Assembly: GCF_032854445.1 (NCBI RefSeq)
Contig: NW_027018124.1
Coordinates: 1 to 64,000, forward strand
DNA length: 64,000 bases
Direction of reading: 5' to 3'
Source: Liolophura sinensis
Lineage: Eukaryota; Mollusca; Polyplacophora; Chitonida; Chitonidae
A program made the position numbers and the translations under genes. Numbering within the stretch: the stretch's first letter is position 1; each line of letters starts with the position of its first letter. Under the pieces are notes generated by a model. That model saw only the letters and a list, made by a program, of their open reading frames with translations. It did not search any database and was not told the origin of the DNA. Positions 22,473 through 32,445 of this stretch are shown here, piece by piece.

Positions 22473-22605
22473 ATGGCAGTCCCTACCCTCACACATCGCT
22501 GGGGTGTGATTCTAAGGAGGACAGCCCCTACTCTCACATCTCGATGGGATGAGATTTTGACTATAGCATGCATCTACCTTGTCCTGACTTCTACACTCGT
22601 CACAG
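22473..22605 (+). CDS. Gene D exon 1: signal peptide with internal repeat
   Basis: From the ATG the reading has two copies of a P-T-L-T-x-R-W unit (PTLTHRWGVIL and PTLTSRWDEIL) before the hydrophobic core I-A-C-I-Y-L-V-L. Genes B and C have one unit. The donor is CACAG/GTTAGT in phase 1. Confidence 0.7.
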
Positions 22606-25600
22606 GTTAGTCTGGATAATTGGCCTATGTGGACGTTGGTAATACCGAGTTAGTTCTTGATCTACATAACTGAGTTTACTATGATGTTTTTCTCACAGAT
22701 GTCGCCTTTTTCGCCTCTACCACGACCCTGAAACATTGTCAGATTCACAATGAGACATTGACGTATTTTAATATTCGTGCGGTCAAAATGAGCAATGAGG
22801 AAAGCCTACCATACACAGTATCAGCATGTCAATGTGATTAATCTTTAAAAATTCAAGCGACAAGGTTATGATCAACCTAGTATTTTCATATAGGAACCCA
22901 CGATCATCAGTAATACTTGTACAATAGTATCGGTATTTATAACACTCTGTATACTGAAGGGTAATTTATGATCTCTGTTAACGTCACAGCAAGAGAATGT
23001 TTTTTTTTAAAATTACAACTCTACTGTGACTGTTTTGAAAAACGTAAGAAAAGCGGGTAGAGGCTGTCACGCGTGAACTTCCTGAAAAACCTTTTCAGGC
23101 TGAAACATGCGCAAGGGACCCATATAAACAGCTTGCACAAGGCACCCATATGACCAGAGTGCACAAGGTACCCATGTGACTAGAGTGCACAAGGTACCCA
23201 TGTGACTAGAGTGCACAAGGGACCCACATGACCAGAGTGCACAACGGACCCATATGACCAGAGTGCAGTAAACGTAAATCACTCGCCCAGCCCGGCAAAC
23301 TTTCAAAACAACCCGGGAATGTAGGGTATAGCCGACATGCGGCCACCGCCGGCAAAGTGAGGTCACATGTTCGAATCCATCTCTGGCGGAATAGTAAGAA
23401 GAAATACCACTATGCTTTCCTCAGCAGTCAATCCTTATCATACATTTTATTGTCGCCTGGGGTGTTACGTGTAGGGTGCGACGGGTGCTAAATGTCAGTC
23501 AGGCTTTTAAAAGTGTTATAACCTTGAAAAACTGGGCAAGTAGGGTGTGGTGGAATTCTGACAGGTATGCATGATTAACTCTGCGTGGGTTGACAGGTCA
23601 GTAAGCTTATGTAAATTTTAGAAATCATCAGTCGATAAACCAGCTGTCAACCAGCAGCTTCATAATACAGACACGTTAAAAGACTAAACATCTAAATATG
23701 GGGTCCTTTGTTATTTTTGTTCCATCAGCACTTTTTTTCACTTTCGTTAGGATACGAGATATGGCTCAATTATAGATGTAAGAGACGTCTATTCATACAA
23801 CTCTAAAAGAAGCTTGCCATTCATGTTCACATTTGTTACTTGGAAATCTGCGTCTGTTGGTCTAAATGTTTAACAAACAATCATCATGAAGATAACAGCC
23901 TGTGCCTGCGCAATTCTGTATATTTTTCTCTGAAGACACATATATTCCTCTACATTGCTACAAGCTGTGACATCTAAAGGAATCATATAGATATACAAGT
24001 GCCTTAGATAAGTGCTTAAACTCTTTAACTTGTTATCTAAATTAGTCATTGTACACAATTTACAAAACAACATTTACGTGTGAGTAAGTACTAGGCTAAA
24101 ACTTTCTTAAAAGGTCGTGAACTTCTGTATGCGTGTTAGATGCAACTTGATGAACATACATTGTTACTAAGCGGCGTAACGTATTGTACGTACTTTCAGA
24201 TTCACATACGGCATAACGAAACACTGGGGATGATATTAGGTTTTGTCATACAAACATTGGCGCCACCGTTATGTTTATTTCCCAACTCCAACGAACAACA
24301 TCTATGGGAAGTTTTTTTTTCAATTGCAACTCATCGAAATAGGTTTGATGGAGTCAGTAATTGTTTTGTGTGTGTGTTATATACTCTGTGCCTATCAGTG
24401 CAAAATGTGTGACAACAGTCATTTCTGATTATTGAAATTCCTTGAATAGAAATAGTATAAAATTGCTTCTTTTGTATCTGAAACTAAAAGATGAATCCTT
24501 GATACGCATGTATAATAGCTCGTATGAGTTACAAACACACAAACACACAAACACACAAACACACACACGAACATTCATTACAACTCAGTAGCCTAATTTA
24601 TTTTAGGTTTCAACCACCAGCCACATATTACAAACCCAAAGGCTTGTATGCAGCGTATTTCAGTCTGAAGGTCATCTTGGAATAAAAAGGTTAGGTTGTG
24701 TCAACATGCAAAATTGCGTTCTGGGGCCCGTTCATCGAATCAGTCGCAAACTGCCCCTGGTACGATTTCCTTGACAACGTGTATGGAAGAGATACATCAC
24801 CGTGGTAAATGCGCTTGAAGGAACGTTGCGACTCCTTGGTAGACTGGGCTCTTGATCTGTTGTGGCCATGATGTGGAACAGCGCAAAGGCAAAAATTTTT
24901 GCGTAAAAGGACTTTTATGGCTTGTTTTCTATTGTTTACTTGTTTGTTGGTACGTTCGTCACGTCGCTCAAGTAAATGGATGAGTTAGGAAATGACGTCA
25001 CCCATCCGTCCAACCAACACTAAGAATATAAATTATGTTATCAACTCTATCTTCAGTTAATAAGGACAACTTCCAAAACTCATAGACTTTGAGGTAGTCT
25101 TTTAAATATGTGTGTTACTAATGGGCATAATATTTCCCTGCACTTTCATACAACAATGTCCCGTTAGGGAAGCTATCATTTCTACACAACCCACTCATAT
25201 TGTTGTATTGCTATTCTACCATCTTCATAATGTAAAAACGGGATTTTTTCCACTTTTCTTACGTTCCTCGATGAATGACAAATCTTAGCCTCATCGTCGA
25301 TCATGATTTCAGATTAACGAGAAAAAAGAGTATGCATTACAACTCACATTTGATTGATTTGTATTATTAGGTGTGATGACTGAACAATGTGGAACAAACT
25401 CACTTTGTGGCTATGGAACTAGATGTGAGACTAAGACGAGTCAGTGTGTATGTTTGTCTGACAACGGCAACTTGAGGGAAAGGCAGGGCAATCATCACTC
25501 TGAATTTTACTGTTTGGGTGAGTTGAACATTTACATTACCAGTAAAATGCAGCACGCTGTTTAATCATATGATAATATCAATATTATATACGTTGCACTA

Positions 25601-28386
25601 GGTAGTGTACTTTAAATATCAATGTTTAATAACATATAGATTTATTTATTTGATTTGATTGGTGTTTTACGCCGTACTCAAGAATATTTCACTTATACGA
25701 CGGCGGCCAGCATTATGGTGGGTGGAAACCGGGCAGAGCCCGGGGGAAACCCACGACCATCCGCAGGTTGCTGGAAGACCTTCCCACTTACGGCTGGAGA
25801 GGAAGCCAGCATGAGCTGGACTTGAACTCACAGCGACCGCATTGGTGAGAGGCTCCTGGGTCATTACGCTGCGCTAGCGCGCTAACCGACTGAGCCACGG
25901 AGGCCCCAATAACATATAGATGCAAATGACTTCGCATGGCTAATATACCCGGATAGCGTAGACAAACATATGTGTAGGATAAGGAAAGCAATGCAAATAT
26001 GGAAAAAAATGGCACATTGTTGCAGGCTGACGATTCTCGTAGAATTCCGTCTCCTTATGCTCATCTTACAACTGTCAAGGAAACATGCTTGTTGCGTCTA
26101 CTGAAAAAAAAACTGTGAGAAAGCTTGGAGTCCAGTGACAATTTGCGAATAACACTTCTTTATGTCACCAATATTGAAATAATTTCTTTTCTGTGTTAAA
26201 ATGAAATGGTGGTCTGAAGGAACAAAGAAATATGAAATAAAATTAAAGACATACAGCATAGAGAGTAAAAACAGAGCAGCGGCGACAGTGTGATAGCTGG
26301 CAAATGGTCACACGTAACCAGTAAAGTACAGCCTCTTGTCAACTTACCTAAGTCAGGGTTTTATTCTAACTGTTTAAGTAAAACCTTAAGTATTGCCAAA
26401 ATGTAGGCCTCCTAGCTTTAGCAGAATTATGTAAGAACATGGAGTGGCGTTAATTGCAATTTAATAGATGTAATTTGTCTAGAATTGCCCAAAATGCTGT
26501 GTTGTAATCACATTTAACACACAAAATAATAAGCCAATGCAAAGGGACCATGCCTTCCTGATGTATAGTTCACAAGCAAAAGTCAGGTTTATGCAGAAAT
26601 GCAAAATAAAGGTCTACTGAGAGTAAAACCAAAGCGTTGAAGGCTGTGTGACAGATTGCAAATGGTTAGGCTTAATCATGTTGTGTCACCCTCTGTTATG
26701 GACAGTATATAGTGGTGAAGTCTGTAGTTATACTGGAAGGCTGTCTTGAAATAGTTATGGTTATGTCTGTAGTTATACAGGAAGTGTCTGTTGAAATAGC
26801 TTTGGCTATGTCTGTAGTTATACAGGAAGTTAGCTGTGGTTATGTCTGTAGTTACACAGGAAGTGCCTGTTGAAATAGCTCTGGCTACGTCTGTAGTTAT
26901 ACAGGAAGTCCCTGTTGAAATAGATATGGTTATGTCTGTAGTTATACATGAAGTCCCTGTTGAAATAATTCTGGTTATGTCTGTAGTTTTACAGAAACGC
27001 ACTGTTGACATAGATATCGTTAAGTCTGTAGTTATACAAGAAGGGAATGTTGACATAGCTATGGTTATTTCTGTAGTTATACAGGAAGAAAATGTTGAAA
27101 TAGCTATGGTTATGTCTGTAGTTATACAGGAAAACACTGTTGAAATAACTATGGTTATTGTAGGTTTATCTAAATCTAACTGTTATATGTGCGAAGAAAT
27201 ATATATGAATCGGTGTCCATCGGCCAGGCAAGAACATTGCGACATTCGCCTGTTTCTTGTTGGACAGTCCATGTACATGTATCTTCAGGTGGATTACCCA
27301 GATGCCAACCAGCTCGGTGTAAGACGTTTGTGGTTGGGTGATTGTCAGATCCAATTTCAGTAGTGGCTATAGGACCGGAATTGGTGCAATCAACACACTC
27401 CGAAGATCTGTTTTAGACTAAGTCCATATATAAGAGAAAACATGTTTCTCCGAGTTGGACATGTAACAATGTGAGATATATGGGCCATTTCAATGATGAT
27501 ATCTCAACTGAACAAAATGGCGCATTTGTTCGAAACAAAGACAAATTGAAATTCCATCCCTTTTCGCCAGATTTAAACGCAACTTGGAATAATCATGGGG
27601 CTTTTGTAGTCAAGAATGTTTAATCATTTTTACATAATTCCATTTGCAGAAAACGATTTACAGAAATTCATCATAGTTTTGGCAACAGGAGCGGGAGGGG
27701 CGATGACTTTAGTGGTTGTTATGGTTGTTGTCCTTGTTTGGTAAGTTTGTCATCCACGATGAATGATAAGCCAAACAGGTGTATAACCCCCAAATATCAA
27801 GCGTTGCACATTACCTAAAATGTCAGCTTTAAGAAAATATAAAACGGCTCGACGAGTTACAATTAAAGTACATTGTGAGTATCATTGCCCCCCATGTCCA
27901 ACGTTTATAATAATACAACTAATCATTTAGGTATTCTCAATCATATTCAGAGCGTAATATACTTATAAGGTTTATGAGGATATAAAAAAAACGCAAAAAA
28001 AAATTTAAAGGATCAACAAGAAACGTTGAAAGACAAAAAAACCTTCTGTTCACAGGAAACATCGAAGCTTGAGGGCTGTGGTAGGACGCGCATATCAATG
28101 CGATGTTCTGGTAAACAAGCACTCCCATGACAACGCATCAGCTGTTGGATCATGTCATTCTAATAAGAATGTCGTGAATTTGTCATTACCTGGAGAGAAA
28201 ACACCCAGCAGCCGAGATGGTGCCAGAGATGATATGCCCAGTGTTGATGTCCCCGCACATGAGCATCAACACACCAACGAATGCATCAGTGTTCCTTTAC
28301 AGCCACCTCATAACAAAGGCACTAGCGCACTGTACGAATCTGCTGATACACCGGCCCCTCAGAGGTCTGAATGTACACTTCTGTGA
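22473..28386 (+). CDS. Gene D: short EGF-like type I membrane protein
   Basis: Four exons join in frame: 22473-22605, 25371-25517, 27650-27740, 28056-28386, giving about 233 aa. The order is a long signal region (1-44), one EGF-like module (45-93), one membrane segment (about 99-123) and a tail of about 110 residues. Splice phases are 1, 1 and 2, the same as in gene B, so the lack of modules 2 and 3 and of the stalk keeps the frame. Those exons were searched for in the 25517-27650 intron and not seen, though a diverged exon could be missed. The tail keeps a LSLPGE stretch and L-Y-E-S-A but has S-N-K-N-V where A and B have S-Y-E-N-V. It is a probable surface receptor; function unknown. Confidence 0.65.
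23107..23268 (+). repeat. 26-bp minisatellite, about 6 copies
   Basis: The unit GTGCACAAGGTACCCATGTG plus ACTAGA recurs at exact 26-bp steps (for example 23133, 23159, 23185, 23211, 23237). It lies in gene D intron 1. Confidence 0.85.
24529..24570 (+). repeat. ACACAAAC microsatellite
   Basis: Repeated ACACAAAC units followed by ACACACAC, in gene D intron 1. Confidence 0.85.
24723..24851. mobile_element. MITE-like element with terminal inverted repeats
   Basis: The left end GGGGCCCG...AGTCGCAA (24723-24749) pairs with the complement of the right end TTGCGACT...TGGGCTC (about 24825-24851). The matching positions include GGCCC / GAGCCC, GT, and a perfect AGTCGCAA. The element is about 129 bp, with no coding capacity and no clear target duplication. 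The GGGCCCGTT start resembles common animal MITE ends. Confidence 0.45.
25371..25517 (+). CDS. Gene D exon 2: EGF-like module
   Basis: The 147-bp phase 1-1 exon lies between TATTATTAG and GTGAGT. It has CGTNSLCGYGTRC, then C-V-C and a final F-Y-C-L-G. It is the same length as gene B exon 2 and very similar to it. Confidence 0.8.
25641..25907 (-). mobile_element. SINE family 1, full length with 13-bp target duplication
   Basis: The complete copy is flanked by perfect direct repeats AATAACATATAGA at 25628-25640 and 25908-25920. The tail TTTATTTATTTGATTTGATT is on the left and the tRNA-like head (GCGCGCTAACCGACTGAGCC in this strand) on the right. The perfect flanks show target-primed insertion and a fairly recent event. 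It lies in gene D intron 2. Confidence 0.92.
26262..26318 (-). repeat. Short dispersed repeat S, copy 3
   Basis: GAGAGTAAAAACAGAGCAGC then GGCGACAGTGTGATAGCTGG is the reverse complement of the block at 22169-22216. Confidence 0.5.
26620..26668 (-). repeat. Short dispersed repeat S, copy 4 (diverged)
   Basis: GAGAGTAAAACCAAAGCGTT then GAAGGCTGTGTGACAGATTG and CAAATGGT aligns with copy 3. Confidence 0.4.
26715..27165. repeat. 45-bp minisatellite, about 10 copies
   Basis: The landmark GTCTGTAGTTATAC recurs at 26720, 26765, 26810, 26844, 26889, 26934, 26979, 27024, 27069 and 27114. All steps are 45 bp except one of 34. After the short unit, the + strand stays open from 26836 to 27363 with a 15-residue repeat of MVMSVVIQEVPVEIA type. 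The minus strand is also open across the array, with a Ser/Thr-rich repeat. Because 45 is a multiple of three this can arise by chance. It lies in gene D intron 2. Confidence 0.9.
27650..27740 (+). CDS. Gene D exon 3: membrane segment
   Basis: The 91-bp exon follows CATTTGCAG, enters in phase 1 and leaves in phase 2 at TTTG/GTAAGT. It encodes N-D-L-Q-K then FIIVLATGAGGAMTLVVVMV and V-V-L-V-W, with no charged residue in the membrane stretch, unlike gene B. Confidence 0.75.
28056..28386 (+). CDS. Gene D exon 4: cytoplasmic tail
   Basis: The exon follows TGTTCACAG in phase 2 and reads K-H-R-S-L-R, then a His/Asn-rich stretch, N-L-S-L-P-G-E and L-Y-E-S-A-D, ending S-E-C-T-L-L before TGA. Compared with B, a one-base deletion in the last 15 codons moves the terminal Y-T-T-L motif out of frame. 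Only two Tyr remain. Confidence 0.7.
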
Positions 28387-29217
28387 GCCAAACAACGCAT
28401 CACTGTAAAGAAAACGCAGCGTATACAGCTAAGTGCAGAGCAAACCCACAATAATGTTGTTCGTCTATATAGCGAAAGGATACCTCGACTCGTAGCGTAT
28501 GGAAGATCTTAAGTCTCGATTCCGCTCAATGTCACACTTCATTACTACAGATACTAGTGCATATAGAACATTTCATTAAAAGCATGCTCTCCAAATTTCT
28601 GAAATAATATTTAAGTGCAATTTGCTTGTAGGTAAGCGTGAATTCTGGCGATCTGGCGGAGTGAACGGTAATTAAGAACATTGTATACATGATTTTGGAA
28701 TGTAAAACATTTAATAATTTGAATATAGAATCAGGAAATATAAAACAGCTTAACTTCTTCGTCATTAGGATATAAACACATTTATGTAATTGCAGAGAGC
28801 CCTAGCATTCATTTAGTTACAAATGAAATGTTGTAATACGTGTATCAAAGCCTTGGAGAAGACACATGTAGTATCTGTTGCTTACCTTCATGCCATAGAT
28901 GTAGAAGGTACGTTCATTAACCCTTTTCTCAACATTTAACGAGATCATCTACCCGTTTGCGCACATATAGGTCGTATATGTAATGTACACGATGTTTTGC
29001 AAATGCATTGATGTTGTACCTTAAATGTGAATAAAGCACAGCATTTTGTGCAAATCTAGACCAGTTACATCTAAAATGCCTTTTTTACCTTATTATGCTC
29101 AAGCTGTGGCGCCAGGAGGCGTGTGATTTGCTATTCTATTTTATAGGAACACTTAGAATTTTCCTGATCTAAACTCCAGCTAACGTAAATTCACAGAGGA
29201 CCCATTTCATCGGTTTG
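28387..29217 (+). other. Probable 3' UTR and flank of gene D
   Basis: No coding signal was seen. A canonical AATAAA is at 29030-29035, about 650 bp after the stop, and could be the polyadenylation signal. Confidence 0.35.
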
Positions 29218-29260
29218 ATGTGACCTTTTGACAACTATCACGCTGTCACTGCTGCTCCCA
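29218..29260 (+). repeat. Short dispersed repeat S, copy 5
   Basis: TGTGACCTTTTGACAACTAT then CACGCTGTCACTGCTGCTCC matches the block at 22169-22216 with a few differences. Confidence 0.45.
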
Positions 29261-29502
29261 TATTTCTATGTATGCAGTACGCCTCGGTTATATTGAGAAA
29301 GTATTGCAAATGTATTGTAAATGGTCTATCCGTAATGCATTGCACTGATGACATAAAAGAACAATGACATAAAGAAGTATGAATTAAGGAATAACTAAAC
29401 GTGAACCAAAAAACAATTGAAAATATTTCCTACCTTATGACGTAAATACTATTAAATATGTTTCCATGGAGAATTAATTGCCTTTCGTTGACTTGTCAAG
29501 AC

Positions 29503-29602
29503 TTGCACCCTAAGGATTCCTTACACCCTAAGAATTCCTTCGTCGTCATATGACTGAAAAATTGTTGAGTACGACGTTAAAACCCCAAGCACTCACTTAC
29601 TC
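29503..29602 (+). mobile_element. SINE family 3, 3' portion
   Basis: GAATTCCTTCGTCGTCATAT, then TTGTTGAGTACGACGTTAAA and CCCCAAGCACTCACTTACTC is a mollusc-type SINE tail. The reverse copy is at 30819. A GCACCCTAAGGATTCCTT-like block is repeated just before it. Confidence 0.6.
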
Positions 29603-30411
29603 TAATAATTCTAAAGTTTGTATATACATGTAGTTCAGTTACATTACAATTTTACTGCTATTTTCCTTTTCTGTACTTGACTCGCACAGAATTGTAATAA
29701 TGAATAAAAATAAGAATTGAATAATGTAAAAATTGGTATTGTTCTTTTCAATTTTTTTCACAACTCATACATGGCTTTGTATACTTATGTAAGTAACACA
29801 GAATATTGTATTTTTTCTTCTTGTTGGCAGATCTTTGCAAATATTTAAGATGATGTTGCACAGTGAATCTAAGTTGGGGAAAAATAGCATTACATTTTTA
29901 TACCAGACGAGAAATATATTAAAGATAGCTCATCGGACATTTTACGCTTTTAGGCGTTTAATTGTCACGTGAGAATAATTTGATATTAGTTTCATTTAAA
30001 GGTCATTTTGCGTTTATTATTTCATTTCTTCATTTATTGGTTGAACAAAAAGGTGTCTTAATGGTGTAAAAACCGAAGCCATACAGTGCAATATTACCAA
30101 TGAGAAAAACCTCTGACACCTCTGAGTTGTTTTAGCAACTCTGTTGTATATATTAAGAAAGTAATCCTCCACGATATGAGAGTTAGTAATTGCTGGTCAT
30201 GTGCAATGTACCCATGTAACATTTATCTTAAATTACAGAACAAATAATATCTGGCATTGTAGTAAGCGAGAATTGGGGATATCAAAGCAGAAGCAGTGTG
30301 GCTTCAAGGTTCAATATTTTAATACTCCATTGATTATCCGCTCCCATTGATCGAGAGATGGTCACATTATATTCCGCAAAACATGATGTACAGTATTGCT
30401 CGATACTCACT
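29603..30411. other. AT-rich spacer, no gene seen
   Basis: No domain, splice-compatible family exon or RNA gene was recognised. Confidence 0.4.
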
Positions 30412-30609
30412 CAATATGGTGGGAGGAAAACGGACAGGGCCCAGGGGAAACTCACGACCATCCGCGGGTTGTTGGCAGAAGTTCACATATACTACCGGAG
30501 AGAAAGACAACATTAAGCTAGACTTGAACTCATAGCGACCGCCTTGGTGAGAGACTCCTGGGTCATGGCGCCGCACTGGCGTGCTTACCCCCTCGGCCAC
30601 GTAAGCCTC
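30412..30609 (-). mobile_element. SINE family 1, tail-truncated
   Basis: It includes AATATGGTGGGAGGAAAACG, CACGACCATCCGCGGGTTGT, GGTGAGAGACTCCTGGGTCA and CCCTCGGCCACG. The poly-TTTATT tail is missing. Confidence 0.75.
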
Positions 30610-30818
30610 AATTGGTAATTATAGTGTACAGTTATAATAGAACTTATATATAGTAGGACTGTAATACTAGTACATTACTAATACACTGTTTGACGAGAAC
30701 TTATATCATCTGTTGTCCGGGAATGCGGTTACACCTGCACAATTCCACTGTATTTATAAACTTTGTCGGGAAAAACTCGGAAGCAATGCACTGTGCTAGC
30801 TCACCTTTTTACTGGCCT

Positions 30819-30970
30819 GAGTGAGTCAGTGCTTGGGGTTAAACATCGTACTTAAGTTTTCAGTCATATGATGACGAAGGAATCCTTAGAGTGCATGTGA
30901 TGTGCCTCCTTGTTGCAGGACGGATTTCCACCGCTCTTTCATCTAGTGCTGCTTCACTGAGACGCCTTAT
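30819..30970 (-). mobile_element. SINE family 3, reverse copy
   Basis: GAGTGAGTCAGTGCTTGGGG, then TTTCAGTCATATGATGACGA and AGGAATCCTTAGAGTGCATG is the complement of the element at 29503, and extends further into its body (CTCCTTGTTGCAGGACGG, GCTGCTTCACTGAGACGCC). Confidence 0.65.
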
Positions 30971-31253
30971 TCTGATTCTGATCTTTCTCATTCACCAAAT
31001 GGCATATTAATGATCTGCTCGTTTTAAACAATCCGTGTATACCAAAGGCTGTGAAAGGTATCTACCAGCTTCGGTGGATTTAAAGACTCTCTAGACGGTA
31101 CATCTTACCTGAACCTGTATTTCTACAAAGACCAAAACGGTTTCCTCTCTCGCAGATTTTATGACAAGAGGGATAATTTTGATTTTGACATTGTATATTA
31201 TTTTTACTTAGGCCGCAATATACAGAAGGGTCCTGCATGTAGCATGTATGTAT

Positions 31254-31440
31254 CTCGCCTTGTAGCATTTGTTAGATCCTGCGTGTTGTGCGAGGATTTC
31301 ATTCAACGTTATGACTGCAAAATCTAGTGTGTCAAGGTTATTCGATCAAATGCCTTCACTCCAAGTTTCTTAGGTTTCGCAATGGATATAATTTTCTTTT
31401 AAGTAAATATGGACAGAGCATGCAGAATTTCTGGCGCTGG
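31254..31440 (+). repeat. Dispersed repeat R, copy 2
   Basis: CGCCTTGTAGCATTTGTTAG...GTGTGTCAAGGTTATT...GCCTTCACTCCAAGTTTCTT aligns with 32272-32445 about 1.02 kb downstream. Part of it (CCTTCACTCCAAG onward) also occurs inside a satellite monomer at 34346. Confidence 0.6.
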
Positions 31441-32271
31441 GCTTCATGATTGCGTCTAATTCCGCTCAACCCGTGACTAGGGGCTCTACATCCATCGTGT
31501 TGAATTAAATCGCCACGTTGAATATATGAACAGTTACAATCAAATGGCAACTGAGATTCATATTTTGTGATCGACAGCTGATATTCTCGCATGGTGCACG
31601 ATTTGAACACTGATTTCATTCAGTCAACTAGAAAATACCTGCGTCTTTCCAATATAACTGAAAACCGTTGACTGCCTGTCTTGGCATGATTTCGTCCTAT
31701 TTTCGTACTTCATATACTTCCTTGGTTCTGTGATGATTTGTGTTATGCGTTGTTTTTGGGAATTGGCCTTGCAATTATTGATATGTCTAACTGGTTGAAG
31801 GCTGGTATACGAATGTGCTTCGACGCATTTATTCTAAACATTTACTGAATTGAAAAGAATCTAAAAAAAGTTTTTAATGTTTGTTTAAGATACTCTGAAT
31901 GGTTGTCTTTCAGTGGATATAAACATTAGTCTGGTGTTGTCTTTCACGTTAAGTATACTCGTGATTACAGCAGAAAATGTAAAACACACAAGGAAGAAAT
32001 ATGACGTATATTTTCCGTTTATAATACTGTTGGCACAGAATGGCCACGGCTAAAGATGAAAAAAAACAGGTGTTCCAGGGTTTAGTAGTTCGTTTGTAAG
32101 AGTAACTCATGATTCTTTCAATGTTGTTAACATATACGAAATGTCGACCAGTACTGGCAAGCGCCATGGGTGACTTTCTGTCTGTCAGTACTGAATAACG
32201 ACAGTTCCGAAATGTGCCTTCAGTGATATTCAGCAAAGGAACTGAAAAGTTTTCATATTGCGTGTACATAT

Positions 32272-32445
32272 CTCGCCTTGTAGCATTTGTTAGATCCTCC
32301 TTGTGACTATTTCAATCAACATCACAAGTCATCACTGCAAAAACTAGTGTGTCAAGTTTATTTCATCAAAGGCCTTCACTCCAAGTCTCTTAACTTTTAG
32401 AATGTATGTAATTATCTTGTAAGTAAGTATAGACAAAAGATTCAT
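32272..32445 (+). repeat. Dispersed repeat R, copy 3, at satellite edge
   Basis: It matches 31254-31440 and runs directly into the first reverse-oriented satellite monomer near 32446. Confidence 0.6.

Noticed and set aside
23330-23400. Possible tRNA or SINE head (GTTCGAATCC B-box-like string)
   Set aside because: No clear A-box or cloverleaf and no second copy seen in the window.
26676-27137. A 153-residue minus-strand Ser/Thr/Cys repeat protein
   Set aside because: It is the reverse reading of the 45-bp minisatellite; the period of 45 keeps frames open on both strands without selection.
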